This document shows positions 1-10,528 of a stretch of DNA of 64,000 bases, piece after piece. The DNA is from Morchella semilibera (Eukaryota; Ascomycota; Pezizomycetes; Pezizales; Morchellaceae): assembly GCA_009192285.1 (NCBI GenBank), contig CM018604.1, forward strand, positions 186,001-250,000. Reading direction: 5' to 3'. The position numbers and the translations under genes are program-made. The notes under the pieces were generated by a model. That model saw only the letters and a program-made list of their open reading frames with translations. It had not been told where the DNA came from and made no database searches. How positions within the stretch are numbered: the stretch's first letter is position 1; each line of letters starts with the position of its first letter.

Positions 1-661
1 ACTGACGTTCTACCACTCTTAAACGATGGTAAAAGACATTCTGGAAGGTCTTCTTCCCCCACTGCTCTCGATACTCAACATGTATCTGCATGGTACCCCA
101 CCTCAAATCGTGATTCATCAGTCCATATGATATCTCCCCAATCCTCTATAGTCCAATCCTTCCTCTCCCGGCACCATTGAAGCCTTTTAACCATATGTTG
201 TTTCTTAAGGAAGGGCTTCCTTTTAGCGCGACGTCTGTGGATTCCAGCACGAGCTAGATATTTCCTTGCGGTCTTTCTGGTAATAGATGTACCAGGTGGT
301 AGGAGTTTAATTAACTTGTTGAGAACAGTACGGCGGCAACGGCGGCAATTCATACTAGGAAGCGATGCTCTCTTGGGCTTAGTTTATTTGGACGACCACT
401 TCTAGGTGCATTTTTTGTATAAGGAATTAGGCTGCCAGGTTGCCGGTTTTCTCTGTCTCGCTTGACTATCGAATAGCAGGTGCTTTTAGCCACACCTGTC
501 TTCTCGGCTATTTTGGTAAAAGGGTATCCTTCACCATGCAGGGTAATGATTATAGACCGTTGAACTTCTGAAGTTTGGCTTCTTTTTGCTGACTTTGGAG
601 AAGGCTTGATAACGGCCATTTTGTATGTAGTTGTCAATGGTATTGTTATCCTACTCCTCAC
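1..661 (-). pseudogene. Tc1/mariner-like transposase remnant, frameshifted and truncated
   Basis: Two minus-strand open stretches, 661-350 and 353-75, form one transposase in two frames. The upstream part carries an N-terminal helix-turn-helix region (about residues 27-75 of that ORF, with KIAEKTGVAKSTCYSIVKR) and a basic segment. The downstream part has the second HTH-like half, a basic linker (HRRRAKRKPFLKK) and the first catalytic aspartate in IIWTDESRFE. The second D and the E of the DD34E triad are not in the window, because the element runs off the left edge, and another frame break follows the WTDES motif near 75. Known family role: cut-and-paste transposition at TA sites. The broken frames imply it is dead. 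No terminal inverted repeat was identified. Confidence 0.8.
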
Positions 662-826
662 GCTCCCTCCATATTAAGGCAAACCATCTTTGGATGTCTC
701 AGATTTCTAAGCATGTATTCCCTGCAGCATCCGATGACTTATTACCCACCGCTGTACAGCGAATCATAGCCATTGAGTCATGTGACCGGCAACCTCAACT
801 ATGACAACAGGATCAGTAGCTATTGA

Positions 827-2679
827 ATGCACTCGGAATTATCTCTTCATTTCACAATGTCAGCTAAAAGAACTCGGAAGCCGTTAGCAAAGTTGAATCG
901 CAATGGGCAACTAGTCCCAGAGCGATCAAACAAACGACAAAAAGTTGATGTATCATATTCTGATCCAGAATCCTTCGTTCCTCTACCGATCTTTGAACAC
1001 GGCAGTGAACCTCGTGTTCCCAATATCAATCTCAACCTTGGACCACGGGCATTTTTTGATTTATTTTGGGATGATAAAATCATGGATTCTATTGTGGAAG
1101 CTACCAACAAATATGCGAGACAGAAAGGCGCAACAAAAAAGCAATGGTGCTGTGATATTAGTGTTCCTGAATTGAAAGAGTTCTTTGGGGTGACGATAAT
1201 GATGGGAATAATTCAGGTACCATGTATTAGACGATACTGGACTTTTGGATTATTATCAGCAAAAACTAACTCAATAAGTTCTGGCTGGTACTATCAAATC
1301 CGTCGCTTCCTTCACATATCTCTACCCGAAGACACAATAAATTTAAAACAGAAGGATTGGTGGAGGAAAATGGAGCCTTTAAGTTCACATCTACGTCAAC
1401 GTTCACAGGAGCTCTTCCGTCCTAGTACCCATGTTTCAGTTGATGAGATGATGATACCTTTTACTGGTCGTAGTCGTCATACTGTCAAGATTTCCAGCAA
1501 ACCAATTCCTGTTGGTTACAAAGTTCTAGCCTTATGCGATAGTGGATACACGTTGAATTGGCTCCTGACATCTCGTACTGAATCAATTGCTGAGCTTGTC
1601 CATCAACCTGATCTTTCTCCTACCTCTTCGGTAGTGATGCAACTATGCAACTGTCTTGATTATACCAATCATAGCTATATTATCTATATGGATAATGGTT
1701 TCTCAACAATCCCGTTATTTCGCAAACTCCGTGAAAAATCGATTGGTGCTTGTGGAACAAGGAGAATCAACAGCGCGGAATATCCCATACAATTAAAGCA
1801 TGATACTACACTAGTTGACTGGAATACCATGGATGGTATAGTTACTGGTGAACCAGCAGTATTATGTATTCGTTGGATTGATAACAATATTGTTCGAATG
1901 TTAACGACTGTTCATCCCTGGAACGAAACAACACTTGGAAACCGTCGAAAACCACGAAATACAAGCACTAATGCAGCTGTCGTAAGAAAAGTATTTGGGG
2001 ATCAGGAACGTAGGGCTTTCTATATTCCAACAATTATTGATGACTACAATCATCATATGAATGGAGTAGACTCAGCGGACCAGAGAAGAGCATCATACAC
2101 TACTCATCAACCTGCCTTACGAAATTGGCTACCATTTTTCTTCGCTTTTTTGGATATATCGATCAGTAATGCATATATCCTTTTCAATATATCATGCAAT
2201 ATTGAACTCAATAGACTTCTGGATTCCGGACTCCCACCTGATTCAACTAGTTCCCATTCTTTAGGACGTCTTTATCCAGCTGAACTTTTCCGACGGGTCC
2301 TCTCCAAGCAACTATATGCAATTTACAGGGGCAAAGCCTCCCCCGTCACAAGAACGTCATTTTCCAAGCCCAAACCAAAGCGATAAGACGGCTCAAATAC
2401 CAATCGACTCCTTCAAAATCCCGGAAAACCCAGCGGATCTATTTCAATAAATATACAAATCTCGATAGCGTAACCCATAATAAGACAATTAGTGAAACAA
2501 CCACTAGAAACCATCAACTGGAACGTATACCAAAGAGACGAGAGTGTGCAATATGTCGCTATGATTTCCAGCAGCATCCTTCCACCAGTGAAGGACCAAT
2601 TCATACAGCGGGAACCAGACGCAGACCCAAATTGACTCAATATGAATGCAAGGCATGTACACCACCCACGGTACTTTGC
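827..2679 (+). pseudogene. piggyBac-family transposase (DDE_Tnp_1_7), C-terminus frameshifted and split by LTR insertions
   Basis: An ORF at 827-2386 (519 aa) matches piggyBac-like DDE transposases in order and motifs: a basic N-terminus with PLPIFEHG, then FFGVTIMMGI, SVDEMMIPFTGRS (D206), YIIYMDNGFSTIPLF (D289) and YNHHMNGVDSADQRR (D415/D418). These are the catalytic aspartates of the family. The ORF stops at 2386, but the next frame (n=1 mod 3) is open from 2284 to 2679 and encodes the expected C-terminal cysteine-rich finger: CAIC at 2548-2559, CKAC at 2647-2658, then LC. So a single frameshift lies between about 2284 and 2340. The finger continues after the solo LTR at 3314-3361 (ECFQRWH) and ends after element A at 10145-10164. 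The start could be M1 or M11. No clean TTAA-flanked ends were found. Probably inactive. Confidence 0.88.
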
Positions 2680-3313
2680 TGTCCCGGCGTCTTGGCATTC
2701 GTTCCAACAGTTTGGTAGGCGATGTACGGTTGTGGTTGTTGGAGTAATGTTAAGCGAGGGAGGGAAGTACGAGTTGGAGGTTGTCGTCATTAGGTTCTAG
2801 GAGGTTCGGTGGCGTGATGGATTGGTAATGTAGAATAGCGAATATGGTGGGGAGGATTACGAGGTGTGGTAGCGATGGGTTTCTATGAGGTTCTATGAGC
2901 GAAAGTGTGAGTCATAGCGGACTAGTAGAGGGGGTATGTTAAATAGCGGGGATAGATGTTTTCCTTAGTTCTTTCTTTCTTTTCTCTCTGTCTCGTCTTC
3001 CTGTTATCTTGGTACATAGGAATCTACTCCTATTTCCAAGCCATAGCCTCTTGCGCCAAAGACTCGTTCCTCTAAACAAAGAGGAAACCCATAGTACCTC
3101 TCATCGTTCTCGTTGAGGTCCATCCGGTTCTCATTCTCCCTGCTCTATGCCCTTTGCCCTTGCCCTTGTCTTCGCCTTCGCCGGTGCTTGTGCTTGTGCC
3201 CGCTCGGTGTTACCTTTGTCTTCGTCGGTTTCCTCGTCGCTTCGTCTGTGCTCCTCGGGTCCTTCTGCGTCATCATTGTCATCTTCTTCTTTGCGTCGGG
3301 TTACTCCGTCACA
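2680..3313 (+). repeat. solo LTR, A family, inserted in the piggyBac C-terminal exon
   Basis: A 634-bp copy of the A-family LTR, starting TGTCCCGGCG and ending CCGTCACA. It is flanked by the exact 5-bp duplication TTTGC (2675-2679 and 3314-3318), which shows a normal integration followed by LTR-LTR recombination. ORFs inside it are low-complexity by-products of the GGGCAA/GGCACA repeats and are not genes. Confidence 0.93.
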
Positions 3314-3361
3314 TTTGCAGAGGTAGTGAATGTTTCCAGCGCTGGCATTCAACTACTCCAA
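3314..3361 (+). pseudogene. detached piggyBac C-terminal finger segment
   Basis: A 48-bp island between the solo LTR and element A. In the frame that continues from 2679 it encodes CFQRWH after a cysteine. The C...C-F-x-x-W-H end is typical of the piggyBac cysteine-rich domain. The coding end lies beyond element A at 10145-10164 (stop TGA). Identified only by removing both insertions and one TSD each. Confidence 0.75.
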
Positions 3362-3991
3362 TGTGACGGAGTAACCCGACGCAAAGAAGAAGATGACAAT
3401 GATGACGCAGAGGAACCCGAGAAGCACAGTCTAGAGACGAGGAGACTGACGAAGACAAAGGTAATACCGGGCAGGCACAAGCACAGGCACCGGCAAAGGC
3501 AAAGGCAAGGGCAAGGGCAAGGGCACAGAGCAGGTAAAGCGAGGACCAGATGGACCTCAACGAGAACGATGAGAGATACTATGAGTTTCCTCTCGTCAGA
3601 GGATCAGGTATTTGGTACGAGAGGCTATGGCTTGGAAATAGGAGTAGATTCTTATGTACCGAGATAACAGGAAGACGAGACAGAGAGAAAAGAAAGAAAG
3701 AACTAAGAAAAACATCTATCTCCGCTATTTAACACTACTCCTCCAACAGTCCGCTATGACTCAAACATCCATTCATAGAAACCCACAGAAACCCATCGCA
3801 TCCACACCTCGTATTCCTTCCCACCATCTCAGCTATTTACATTACAAATCCATCACGCCATCGAACCTCCCAGAACCTAATGACGACAACCTCCCTTAGC
3901 ACACCCCCCGTCCTCGCTTAACTATTCCTAAACGATTACAGCATCGCTTCGACTACCGAACCCTCGGGACCGATGCCAAGACGCCGGGACA
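3362..3991 (-). repeat. 3' LTR of element A
   Basis: 630 bp. In element orientation it runs from TGTCCCGGCG to CCGTCACA. It nearly matches 9510-10139. Confidence 0.95.
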
Positions 3992-4012
3992 GATTAGGTC
4001 CCCTCCTAGGGC

Positions 4013-5422
4013 CTAGCTCCTGATAGGCCGAGGTTTCGAAGGATATTGATCGTGAAATACTCTTCGAAGGTCAGGACTATGTTCAAGATCGCTCGAAGGT
4101 TGCCAGGAAGGTTCTTCATATCCAACATATCTAACCAGATACTCCACCCGCCGTCCTCTCTTCCGCGAATCCAATATCTCCGCTACCTCCCATTCAGTCT
4201 CTCCTTCTACCTCTACTGGTGGAGGTGGTTCAACAATTTGCCCAGGAACAGGATCATATATCGTCGGCGATAGCAATGAAACGTGGAATACCAGATGTAT
4301 TTTCATAGAGGCAGGTAATTCCAGTTCATAGGCATAAGGACTCACGATTCGTTTGACCGAATAGGGACCAATTTGTTTCCAGTCAAGTTTCTTTGAGGGT
4401 CGCTTCGTTTCGATTTTTCGAGTAGAGAGCCAGACAGAATCACCAACCGCATATTGATATGCTGGAGTACGATATAAATTGGCCGTTTCCTCCTGTATCT
4501 TCTGAGCCCTAAACATCTCACTCTTTAAGAAATCAAAGACTTGGGACATCTCTCGTGCCAACCCATTGGCCTGATCCTCATTCACTGTCTGCCCATTTTG
4601 TAATGGTCCAAATGTCATTCTCGGGTGTCTCCCATAGTTAGCCTGAAAGGGGGACATATTAGTCGTTTCGGAAATGTGGTTATTGGTAGCTAACTCAGCA
4701 AGAGGTAGAAAATCGGCCCAATTTTCCTGTTGATAGGAAACATAGCTGCGTAAATATTGGTCCATAATCGCATTGGTTCTCTCTGTTTGCCCATCGGTCT
4801 GAGGATGAAATGCAGTGGAATATCGCGGGGCTATCTCTAATCGATCGCAAAGAACTTTCCAAAACTCAGCCGTAAACTGTGTTCCTCGATCCGAGACAAT
4901 AGTCTCTGGCAGTCCATGTAGCTTCCATACCTGCTCCAGGTATAGACGAGACAGATCCCTGGCGTTAACATTTTCTGTTGTAGGAATCAAATGTTTCATT
5001 TTTGTTAACCGATCCACTACCACTAGTATATCATTAAACCCATTGCTTTCCGGAAGTCCAGTTACAAAGTCCATGGTTATATCCGTCCAAGGTCCCTTGG
5101 GTACTGATAATAGTCGTAGGACCCCTTGAAGAGGATTATGAGTCGCTTTACTCCGCCGACAGGTATGACAATTCTGGACATAGCGGTCTGTATATTTCCG
5201 CATGGTCGGCCAGTAATAATTCCGGCTCAGGAGTTCCAATGTCTTTGATCGTCCAGGATGTCCAGCCGAAGGTTTATCGTGGTATTCCCGCAGCAAATAG
5301 AGTTTAAGTTCATCACAATCAGGAACATAGAGTGTATTCCGGTAAAGTAACAACCCTTCCTCGCTCTCCTTGCACTCCGCCAATGAAATCTCTTTCGATT
5401 GCCTAACGCCATCTCGGAGCAT
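4013..5422 (-). pseudogene. element A pol: integrase plus chromodomain part
   Basis: A 469-aa open stretch. An H2C2 zinc-binding domain (H48, H55, C85, C88) precedes the integrase catalytic core with D118 (TMDFVTGLP), D178 (VSDRGTQF) and E214 (DGQTERTNAIM). There are 35 residues between the second D and E, as expected for D,D-35-E. The C-terminus has the Ty3-type GPY-like module (KLDWKQIGPYSVKRIVSPYAYEL) and a chromodomain (residues about 405-455, with EWEVAEILDSR...YLVRYVGYEEPSWQP). Chromodomains of this type direct integration to marked chromatin in chromoviruses. The region is in a different frame from the RT part (break near 5425), so no full Pol can be made. Confidence 0.93.
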
Positions 5423-6404
5423 AGATAAATTTTATTTGGAAAGCTATCACTCTGGTAAGCTTTGTTAAACAAATCAAGTACGGGAAACGATCCTTCAGCG
5501 GGTTCATTTGACAAAGAGCCCGATAACAAACCTATCTTGACATCTAAGTTCTCCCTTTTCAAAACCACTCGACTTTGTTGTTCTAATCTCTCATCTCCTT
5601 CCTTCGGTAAATCCTTAGGCCTCCTGGTCAAATGTTACGGAGCAACACGGAGACAGGGAACAAGAGAGCCGAGGTATACAACCGAGGCAAGAACGGGATC
5701 AAGAACGGGGACGAGGTCGAGGGAACTTAACCGAGGAGCAGGGTTGAGGGGCAAAGGGTCCAAATGGCCTCTCTGACGAAGACGTGGAGACGAAGATACC
5801 AGTAGACAACACGGACTACGGTCATGGACTATGGACGAGGCGGGGCGGGGCGAGACGAGGTGAGATATCATGAGAGACCCAAGGGGGTCTTGGTAAAGAC
5901 TATGGTTATGACGTAGTATATTCAGAACTAAAGACACGAGATAAACGAAACTAAACCGTAGGGTTGATAACAGGAAGAACAAGTAGGAAAAAAAAGAGAA
6001 AGAAAAGAACAAAGGAGAGATCCGTAGCAACATATATATACCCCTCCCAATCCCTGTACAATCATGACTCATAACATCGTGTAACGGAAACCCATAGAAG
6101 CTCCAAGACCTCGAAAGAAAACACCACAACCAAAAACCTATTCCCGAATATCCTCCTCTCTTACGAACTCCGTGGTACACCGTGATATCAAAATATCAAC
6201 CTTCCTTCCCTGCTTCCCGGGCCTGTATTGAATAACAAAATTAAACCGAGACAAAAACTTCGCCCAACGGGTTTGACGCCGGTTCAGCAATTTGGTTGAC
6301 ATAAAGTACTCAAGATTGCGATGATCCGTGAGCACCTTTACTTGAAATTGAGCTGTCTCCAGGTGAGGTCTCCATTCCTCAAAACAAAGAATAATGGCCA
6401 GCAA
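5227..6404 (-). pseudogene. element A pol: RNase H to linker, split by a solo LTR
   Basis: Minus-strand coding 6404-6193 carries the RNase H/tether sequence ([27 protein letters not shown]-like), and 5627-5430 carries the linker before integrase (RPKDLPKEGDERLEQQS). Between them lies the 555-bp LTR at 5633-6187 with its TSD. The two coding pieces come into one frame exactly when 560 bp (LTR plus one TSD) are taken out. After FPNKI near 5430 the frame is lost again by a small indel relative to element C. Confidence 0.85.
5633..6187 (-). repeat. solo LTR, E family, inserted in element A pol
   Basis: 555 bp with exact 5-bp duplication TCAAA (5628-5632 and 6188-6192). In element orientation (minus) it starts TATCACGG and ends CCGTAACA, with a TATATATA box at about 6035-6045. 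It is related to the truncated copy at 21529-21956 and more distantly to the LTRs of C and F. Confidence 0.92.
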
Positions 6405-6428
6405 CTCTTTATCATAAATCTCATAATT

Positions 6429-7619
6429 TCATTCTGCCGGCGAATGTGTCTTAGAAAAGAATGCAACTGGATGAAGTACTTCTTTGTCATCGCGTTGTGA
6501 TAATATTCCTGCCGATACATAGTCTGACGCATCGGTTTCCACGATGAATTCCTTTTCAGGATCCGGGTGCATCAATACGGGAGCAGTGGTAAAGGCGGTT
6601 TTGAGTTTCTGGAAAGCTTGTTCAACCTTTCGGGTCCACTCGAATCGTACATGTTTTTTCGTCAAGGTAGTCAAAGGTCGAGCCACTCGGGAGTAAGCAT
6701 AAATAAAACGTCGATAAAAATTGGCAAACCCAAGAAATTCCTGAACCTCCTTCACCGTCTTCGGCGCCTCCCAATCTACAATCGTCTGGACCTTGGCAGG
6801 ATCCATCTTCATTCCTCCGAGAGTAAGAATCATACCTAAATACTTGGTCTCTTGTACGCTGAACTCGCACTTCTCCGGTTTCAAATGTACCTCATTGGCT
6901 TCTAAAGCTTCCAATACCTGTCGCACATCTTGTTGATGTTGCTCCAAGGTTTCCGAATAGATGAGAATATCATCCAGATAAGCGGTAGCACAACGATCCA
7001 GAAAGGGTCAAAGAATATCATTAATCCAGCGTTGAAAGGTAGCAGGAGCATTGGTTAGACCAAAGGGCATCACCAAATATTCTCAATGTCCATAGCGTGT
7101 TCGAAAAGCCGTTTTCCACTCATCCCCTACTTTAATCCTAATCTGATTGTAACCCCATCGTAAATCCAGCTTGGTAAAATAATTAGCTCGGACTAAGTTG
7201 GCCATCGTTTCCGGTGTAAGGGGAAGAGGGTATCGATCCTTAACCGTAATAGCATTTAACTTTCGATAATCAATACACAAACGTAAGGAACCATCAGCCT
7301 TTTTAACAAATAGCACCGGGGCGCCAGCTGGAGAGTTACTAGATCTAAGAAATCTTTTCTGTAAATTGTCGGCCAAATAATCCCTCAACGCCTTCAATTC
7401 TTCCCGTGACATACTATACATGGGACCAAAGGGTGGTACTGTTCCTTCTTGAAGTTTGATCTCATGGTCATAGGGACGATGTGGCGGTAGTCTGGCGGCA
7501 TTGGTCTCATCGAACAGCTGTCGGAACCGCTGATAATCAATTGGAATCAGTCCATCAGGGTTGGCAGGCATCTCTAATATTTTGTTAACAGCATAGAGGG
7601 TGGTCGAATAAATTTGCAC
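6429..7619 (-). pseudogene. element A pol: reverse transcriptase and RNase H start
   Basis: Two open stretches in one frame, 7619-7083 and 6947-6429, separated by in-frame stops (TGA at about 7080, where C has the F of GHFEY, and TGA at about 7010 replacing an Arg codon). The first holds the RT fingers/palm start ([36 protein letters not shown]). The YLDD active site lies between the stops around 6975-6985 in the same frame. The second has LGFANFYRRFI and the RNase H start with ETDASDYVSAGIL (catalytic D). The stops make the gene non-functional. Confidence 0.88.
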
Positions 7620-7760
7620 CGTAGGGTCTTGCGAAAGTTTTTTAAACGATCGAGGAGTAATTGCCGAAATATTTGTAACGGGCCTTTCTGGCGGTGGAGT
7701 TGAAATTCCTCGAGCAACAATAGGTTTGCGGTTAACTATGCAATGTTCCAGGCATACTGA

Positions 7761-8168
7761 TTACTGAAAACGAATTTCATTCCTCCCACTGTCAATCAAA
7801 ACTCCATGCTTCCTCAACCAAAGTATTCCCATCACAATCGGATAATGCCCCAACTTGGTAACAAAGAAAGGACACTCCTCCACATGTCCATTAATTTCCA
7901 ATTCTAACGTCACCTTCTTGGTCACCTTCCCAGATTTAATAGGTCTTCCATCAATCACATCAATCTCCCTCTCAGTCCTCAAGTTTTTCATCTTTAATTC
8001 ATGGCGGCGCACAAAGTCTTCGTCAATAAATGCATATCCCGACGCTCCAGTATCAATTAGGGCATAAGTGGGTACAATAGATTTTTTATTTTGTGAAATA
8101 GAACAAACTACAATCAATTGATTCCCATCCATCTCCCCTTCTGATACTGAAAACGTTGAAATAGACAC
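7761..8168 (-). pseudogene. element A pol: retroviral-type aspartic protease
   Basis: A 135-aa stretch beginning near MDGNQLIVVCS, with the protease triad [14 protein letters not shown] and the second conserved block HYPIVMGILWLRKHGV. In these elements the protease cuts Gag-Pol. The ORF is the start of pol and ends at a stop (about 7761) where C continues. The frame is open upstream to the gag stop region, consistent with expression by -1 frameshifting (see 8189-8231). Confidence 0.9.
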
Positions 8169-8188
8169 CGTAGAGAAAACCTTTGGAG

Positions 8189-8231
8189 GTCCCTGGGCTA
8201 TGCTGCCTAGGCCAGGGACGAATCCTTTAAC
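8189..8231 (-). promoter_or_regulatory. candidate -1 ribosomal frameshift cassette, element A gag-pol
   Basis: Minus strand: heptamer G-TTA-AAG (8231-8225) in gag codon phase, a 5-nt spacer, then a perfect 8-bp stem GTCCCTGG (8219-8212) pairing with CCAGGGAC (8196-8189) around a 15-nt loop. The gag stop TAG (8209-8207) lies in the loop. The -1 frame is open across the site into the protease. The layout is shared with elements C and B. Confidence 0.6.
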
Positions 8232-9448
8232 TCTTCTTCATCCGAAAACATTTCCTCCTCCTTTCCCTTCTTCTCCTTCTTCGCTTCCAACAACGCTCCC
8301 CTCATCCTAGGTACTGCCCTCCCCGAGGACGAAAGCTTACAATCCCTAACCAAATGTCCAACCCCCCCGCAATAATAACAACGATTTTCCACCCGACGTG
8401 CCTCCCTTTCCCTGGGATCCGGGCGACGATAGCTATTAGACAAATCCATAGGGACAGCTCCCCCAAGAGTATAGGAAGGATGAGCCGCTGGCGCAGCATT
8501 CTTCGGTGGTGGTTGGGGTGGTCCTCGTACGACTGGGGATGCTGCTGGTGCAACGGGGGGGCGAGGAGCAAAGGGTCGCGGAGCAGGGGCGCTTGGAATC
8601 TGAAAACGAAATCTCCCCATCCTGGCCTGTAGCGCCCGTTGCTTATTATCAAGACGTTGAAGGAGCAGCCCGCAGTCCTTAATCGTAGTTGGTGTTTCAT
8701 TCTGAATCATCAGGGCCATTAGGTCCTGGTTAAGTCCCTCCAACAAACATTCGATCTTAGCCGCCTCGTTGAACTCAGAGTCGGCAGCATATCGCTAGAA
8801 CTCTGCAAAGTATTCAGAAAAGATACGTTGACGCTGCCTGATCTCCCTCAAGTTGCGAGCAGCCGTGGCCGCACGATCCGGATCCCCAAAAGCATTATCC
8901 AAAATTTCAAAAAACTCCGCCATAGAATCAAGAGTGAATCCTTCATCCGTAATATAAACAAGAAATTGATCCGCCGCCGGCCCTTTCAGTCGAGAAATAG
9001 AATATACAAGTTGTTGGGCCGAGGTAGAAAAACGATCAAAGTTGGCCGTGAGCTTAATCTGTAGTTGTCTCTGGAAGGTCCTAAGAGTCTTACGATCGCC
9101 CCGGTACTTCTCCGGGTCGGGGAGTTTCTCTGATTTAGATGTCTTAGTTAAGTGGTCATGGAGCTCCTCTAAACCTCCTTTGACTCCTTCTTGCAACTTC
9201 TTGATCTTAGCCCGTAGTCCCTGGATTTCTTTATGGAACTCGGCCCGGCCTTGTTCTGTTTCAGAGCGATGGGTGGTGATGTCAACGGCATATTGCTGGA
9301 CCCATCCGTGCGCTCTTTGAAGGAGGGCATACGCTTGCTTCGCTTCTTCCGTTGCGGTGGGGTCCACTTTAGGGTGAGCGACAAAGAACCTTTCGAGATC
9401 CATATGGAGCTTTTGATAATCAAATGCATCGGTGACTGGAGAGGTCAT
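8207..9448 (-). pseudogene. element A gag, one nonsense codon
   Basis: The frame runs from the ATG at 9448 to the TAG at 8207, interrupted by a TAG at 8795-8797 where the homologous Gag of C has a Gln codon (AEFQRYA), i.e. CAG to TAG. The N-terminal half has a coiled-coil region and the conserved [13 protein letters not shown] block that opens the Ty3-type capsid domain. Beyond the stop are the capsid C-terminus, a Pro/Ala-rich linker, and a CCHC zinc knuckle ([16 protein letters not shown]2CX4HX4C). Gag packages the RNA into virus-like particles in this family. Apart from the nonsense codon the frame is intact. Confidence 0.9.
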
Positions 9449-9509
9449 GGTGAACTATAGTGCGAGGAACTCGGACTGTGCCAGTCGAGTGAGGATGGTC
9501 TCGTCTTAG

Positions 9510-10139
9510 TGTGACGGAGTAACCCGACGCAAAGAAGAAGATGACAATGATGACGCAGAGGAACCCGAGGAGCACAGTCTAGAGACGAGGAGACTGACGA
9601 AGACAAAGGTAATACTGGGCAGGCACAAGCATAGGCACCGGCGAAGGCAAAGGCAAGGGCAAGGGCAAGGGCACAGAGCAGGGAAAGCGAGGACCAGATG
9701 GACCTCAACGAGAACGATGAGAGATACTATGAGTTTCCTCTCGTCAGAGGATCAGGTATTTGGTACGAGAGGCTATGGCTTGGAAATAGGAGTAGATTCT
9801 TATGTACCGAGATAACAGGAAGACGAGACAGAGAGAAAGGAAAGAAAGAACTAAGAAAAACATCTATCTCCGCTATTTAACACTACTCCTCCAACAGTCC
9901 GCTATGACTCAAACATCCATTCATAGAAACCCACAGAAACCCATCGCATCCACACCTCGTATTCCTTCCCACCATCTCAGCTATTTACATTACAAATCCA
10001 TCACGCCATCGAACCTCCCAGAACCTAATGACGACAACCTCCCTTAGCACACCTCCCGTCCTCGCTTAACTATTCCTAAACGATTACAGCATCGCTTCAA
10101 CTACTGAACCCTCGGGACCGATGCCAAGATGCCGGGACA
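9510..10139 (-). repeat. 5' LTR of element A
   Basis: 630 bp, partner of 3362-3991. The internal sequence beginning at 9509 (minus) reads CTAAGACGAGACC, not a TGG-type primer-binding site. Confidence 0.95.
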
Positions 10140-10144
10140 TCCAA

Positions 10145-10275
10145 TAGCACCTCATACAGTTTGACAACAAGGTTATAACCTCATAAGGTCGCAAGGTCGT
10201 GGGGTTGCGGGGTCGTGGGGTCGCGGGGTGGGTCGTAGGGTCGCGAGAAAGAGGTCGCAGGGTCGCAGAGAGGTT
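10145..10275 (+). repeat. piggyBac 3' end and a GGGTCG-rich minisatellite
   Basis: Positions 10145-10164 complete the piggyBac reading frame to a TGA. Then 10180-10275 consists of imperfect 8-9 bp repeats of the type GGTCGTGGG/GGTCGCGGG, much more G-rich on the plus strand than its surroundings. Whether it belongs to the piggyBac 3' non-coding region cannot be told from one copy. Confidence 0.65.
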
Positions 10276-10528
10276 AAAGTCAGGTATTGAATTTAGTTAT
10301 CACAATACTGTTAGATGTGTATTAGAACAGTGAATACAGAGATTATAGGATCACTTACTATTTTCACATATTTGATATCACGTGACAGTGCCTAGACACA
10401 CTAATGCATGAGAGAGATTTCACAAATGTTTCACGCGCCCAGGACATAGAAAGAATGGAAGCCCCGGAAGGTTGGAAAGAGTCATTACAAGAGCAGTGTA
10501 GAACATAATAGAAGAGATCCAACCCGGG

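Larger units (their letters stand above)
3362..10139 (-). mobile_element. element A: 6.8-kb Ty3/gypsy chromovirus, degenerate
   Basis: A complete LTR-internal-LTR element on the minus strand, with 630-bp LTRs at 3362-3991 and 9510-10139 (roughly ten differences by eye) and a 5-bp duplication TCCAA at 3357-3361 and 10140-10144. Order of domains: gag, protease, RT, RNase H, integrase, chromodomain. The polypurine tract beside the 3' LTR reads GGAGGGGACCTAATC (minus strand, ending at 3992). Internal decay includes in-frame stops in gag and RT, a frame shift near 5425, and a foreign solo LTR at 5633-6187. It sits within the piggyBac remnant. No tRNA-type PBS beginning TGG follows the 5' LTR. Confidence 0.95.

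Noticed and set aside
3113-3667. Long ORFs on both strands over the LTR pair 2680-3991
   Set aside because: Product of the inverted LTRs with GGGCAA/GGCACA repeats. The same ORFs recur in every LTR copy on both strands.
8795-8797. CAG to TAG stop in element A gag as proof of repeat-induced point mutation
   Set aside because: One CpA-type change is not enough. Other lesions in A are mixed transversions and indels, and C shows almost no mutation.
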